64,000 bases of DNA from Heligmosomoides polygyrus polygyrus (taxonomy: Eukaryota > Nematoda > Chromadorea > Rhabditida > Heligmosomidae). Positions 62,646 through 64,000 of the stretch are shown here, piece by piece. The DNA lies in NCBI GenBank assembly GCA_947396885.1, contig OX377202.1, forward strand, positions 84,734,408 to 84,798,407, written 5' to 3'. Position numbers and translations under genes: made by a program. The notes below the pieces were generated by a model, which had not been told where the DNA came from, searched no databases, and saw only the letters and a program-made list of their open reading frames with translations. Each line of letters starts with the position of its first letter. Position 1 is the stretch's first letter.

Positions 62646-64000
62646 GGTGGCGATGTCCGTTCCTCCACGTGGTGCCACTGGAAACTACTCGCTCTGCGAG
62701 TTAAGCCGAACACGGACACTCGATTGCAGGCGACAGGCCCTTGTGACAGGCCGGCCTACGAAGACCCATGTCGCATCACATGGTGTATGACAGCTCAAGT
62801 GTTTCGAGATAGTGCTACGGCGTCCGCGGGAGCCGACGCGCACTCGCAGAGCCCGGCGAGTGTGAGAAGTATGCGAGGGTCCCTGATGCGAGGACGGCAT
62901 CGGGGGGGGGGGTAACTGAGCTAATCCGAAAGTCCCGTAACGTAAGCAGGACCCGCGTGGCAACGCTGAATGTGGGTACGTTGACGGGCCGCTCGTGCGA
63001 GTTGGTTGAAGCACTGGAGCGTAGAAGAGTTGATTTCTGTGCGGTGCAGGAGACGAGGTGGCCCTGCCGCAAGTCAAGGGACATAGGACGTGGCTTCAAG
63101 GCCGTTCTATGTGGAAGACCCAGGACCACCAGTGGTGTCGGAATAATCGTCTCCGAACGATTTCGTGACTCGATTGTAAGCGTCGAGCGCTTTGACGATC
63201 GATTGATGAAGATCGTTGTCGCCGCGAAGGAGCGACTCTATCACTTCTTCTCTGCGTATGCTCCGCAGACTGGCTGCTCGGATCAAGCCAAGGAAGAGTT
63301 TTGGAGCCTGCTTGATGAGAAGACAGCAGAGGTACCGTCGAAAGATGTCATCATAGTCGCTGGTGACCTCAACGGCACGTCGGCGCGACGAAAGACGGGT
63401 ACGGCTGTCATGGTGGGTTCGGTTACGGATCGCGTAACGCAGATGGTGAGCGTATCCTTGAATATGCGGAATCGCACAACCTCATCATAGTGAACACCGT
63501 ATTTCGCAAACGCGATTCCCACCTCATCTCGTTCTATAGCGGGAACACCAGGACTCAGATAGACTTTGTCCTTGTGAAGGATCGAGACCGGAGCCTTGTC
63601 ACAGACGCGAAGGTCGTGCCGTATGAGACGGTCGCCCCACAGCATCGACCGCTGATCTGTACTTTAAAGATCGCCCCTCCGAGGCTGAAGCAGGTCGAGC
63701 GATGCGGTGCACCAAGAATCAAGTGCTGGCGAATGAAAGAGAAGGAAGCAGCTGTGATTTCTCGCGTGCGGTTACCGACAGTGACAACTGTCGACGAAAC
63801 TTGGGAGAAGGCCACCGATGCGATTCGTCACGCTGCACGGTCGGAGCTCGGCATCACGAAGCCTGGACGACGGAAGGTCGACAAGCAGGCCTGGCTGTGG
63901 ACAGATGACGTGAAAGCCAAAGTTCGAGAGAAGAAGACGCTATATCACGTGTTTCTCGGCGAAAAGACAGCCGATAACTGGCGGAAGTACCAAGAAGCGA
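62646..64000 (+). mobile_element. RTE-clade LINE, 5' part, continuing beyond the window
   Basis: The leader (GTTCCTCCACGTGGTGCCAC ...) and coding sequence match the copy at 44037-47653. It lacks the 439-bp insertion and so provides its empty site. The 3' end lies outside the window. Confidence 0.93.
62957..64000 (+). pseudogene. RTE endonuclease-RT, 5' part, one frameshift
   Basis: The frame from 62957 encodes the apurinic-type endonuclease: MATLNVGTLTGRSCELVEAL (Asn), FCAVQETRWPC (catalytic Glu), VERFDDRLMKIVVAAKER, YHFFSAYAPQTGCSDQAKEE, and VAGDLNGTSARRKTG (Asp and Asn). A +1 shift near 63410 is needed to continue into GGFGYGSRNADGERILEYAE, then NTVFRKRDSHLISFYSGN, TQIDFVLVKDRDRSLVTDAK and an HRPLICTLK block with the terminal His. 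From there the frame is open to the window edge through KAKVREKKTLYHVFLGE. Apart from the single shift it is the best-preserved RTE coding region here. Confidence 0.9.

Overview
This is a eukaryotic genomic window dominated by transposable elements, with very little host coding sequence. It has no bacterial operons, rRNA, complete tRNA gene or CRISPR array. The repertoire points to a nematode, most likely a strongylid (hookworm-like) clade V species. The evidence is RTE and CR1-like LINEs, Penelope-like GIY-YIG elements, a BEL/Pao integrase, several mariner lineages, a Tc1-type relic, and nematode-type 3' splice or trans-splice acceptors (TTTCAG, ATTCCAG) before short secreted-protein exons. 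The species assignment is inference.

Layout. 0-5 kb: a 3'-truncated RTE LINE on the minus strand, then a nearly full-length CR1/L2-like LINE on the plus strand. 5-15 kb: anonymous repeats, a Penelope-like element broken by a tRNA-derived SINE with an 11-bp target-site duplication (TSD), several long palindromes, a Tc1-type relic and a CR1-like remnant. 15.2-19.75 kb: an RTE remnant hit by a GC-rich nested cluster of Harbinger/Tourist-like MITEs, each with a TTA/TAA TSD, followed by a 1.5-kb long-inverted-repeat element. 23-28.8 kb: CR1-like, BEL/Pao and Penelope remnants. 29-31 kb: a large foldback repeat. 31-45 kb: three elements that appear to form one family, with TATA(C) termini, internal self-similar TTCGAATA or ATTCGGATA arrays and 8-bp TSDs. 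The largest is 3,257 bp (38023-41279) and the best proven is 439 bp (44809-45247). 41.4-43.75 kb: the best host gene candidates, including a small secreted cysteine-rich protein. 43.9-48.24 kb: a three-level nest in which a mariner is split by an RTE LINE with a 15-bp TSD, and that LINE is split by the 439-bp element. 48.4-58.5 kb: more MITEs, two copies of a long repeat (one carrying a ~200-bp satellite array), two adjacent mariner relics and a second SINE copy. 60.3-64 kb: a full-length but dead mariner, a LINE 3' scrap, an orphan exon, and an RTE LINE running off the window.

No metabolic pathway or operon is visible. The sequence records repeated insertion, and several insertions can be ordered because the empty target is known from a second copy of the same host repeat. 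The strongest candidate for something undescribed is the TATAC / 8-bp-TSD family with short-period palindromic arrays. All coordinates of diffuse repeats are approximate, because they come from reading by eye without alignment or database search.
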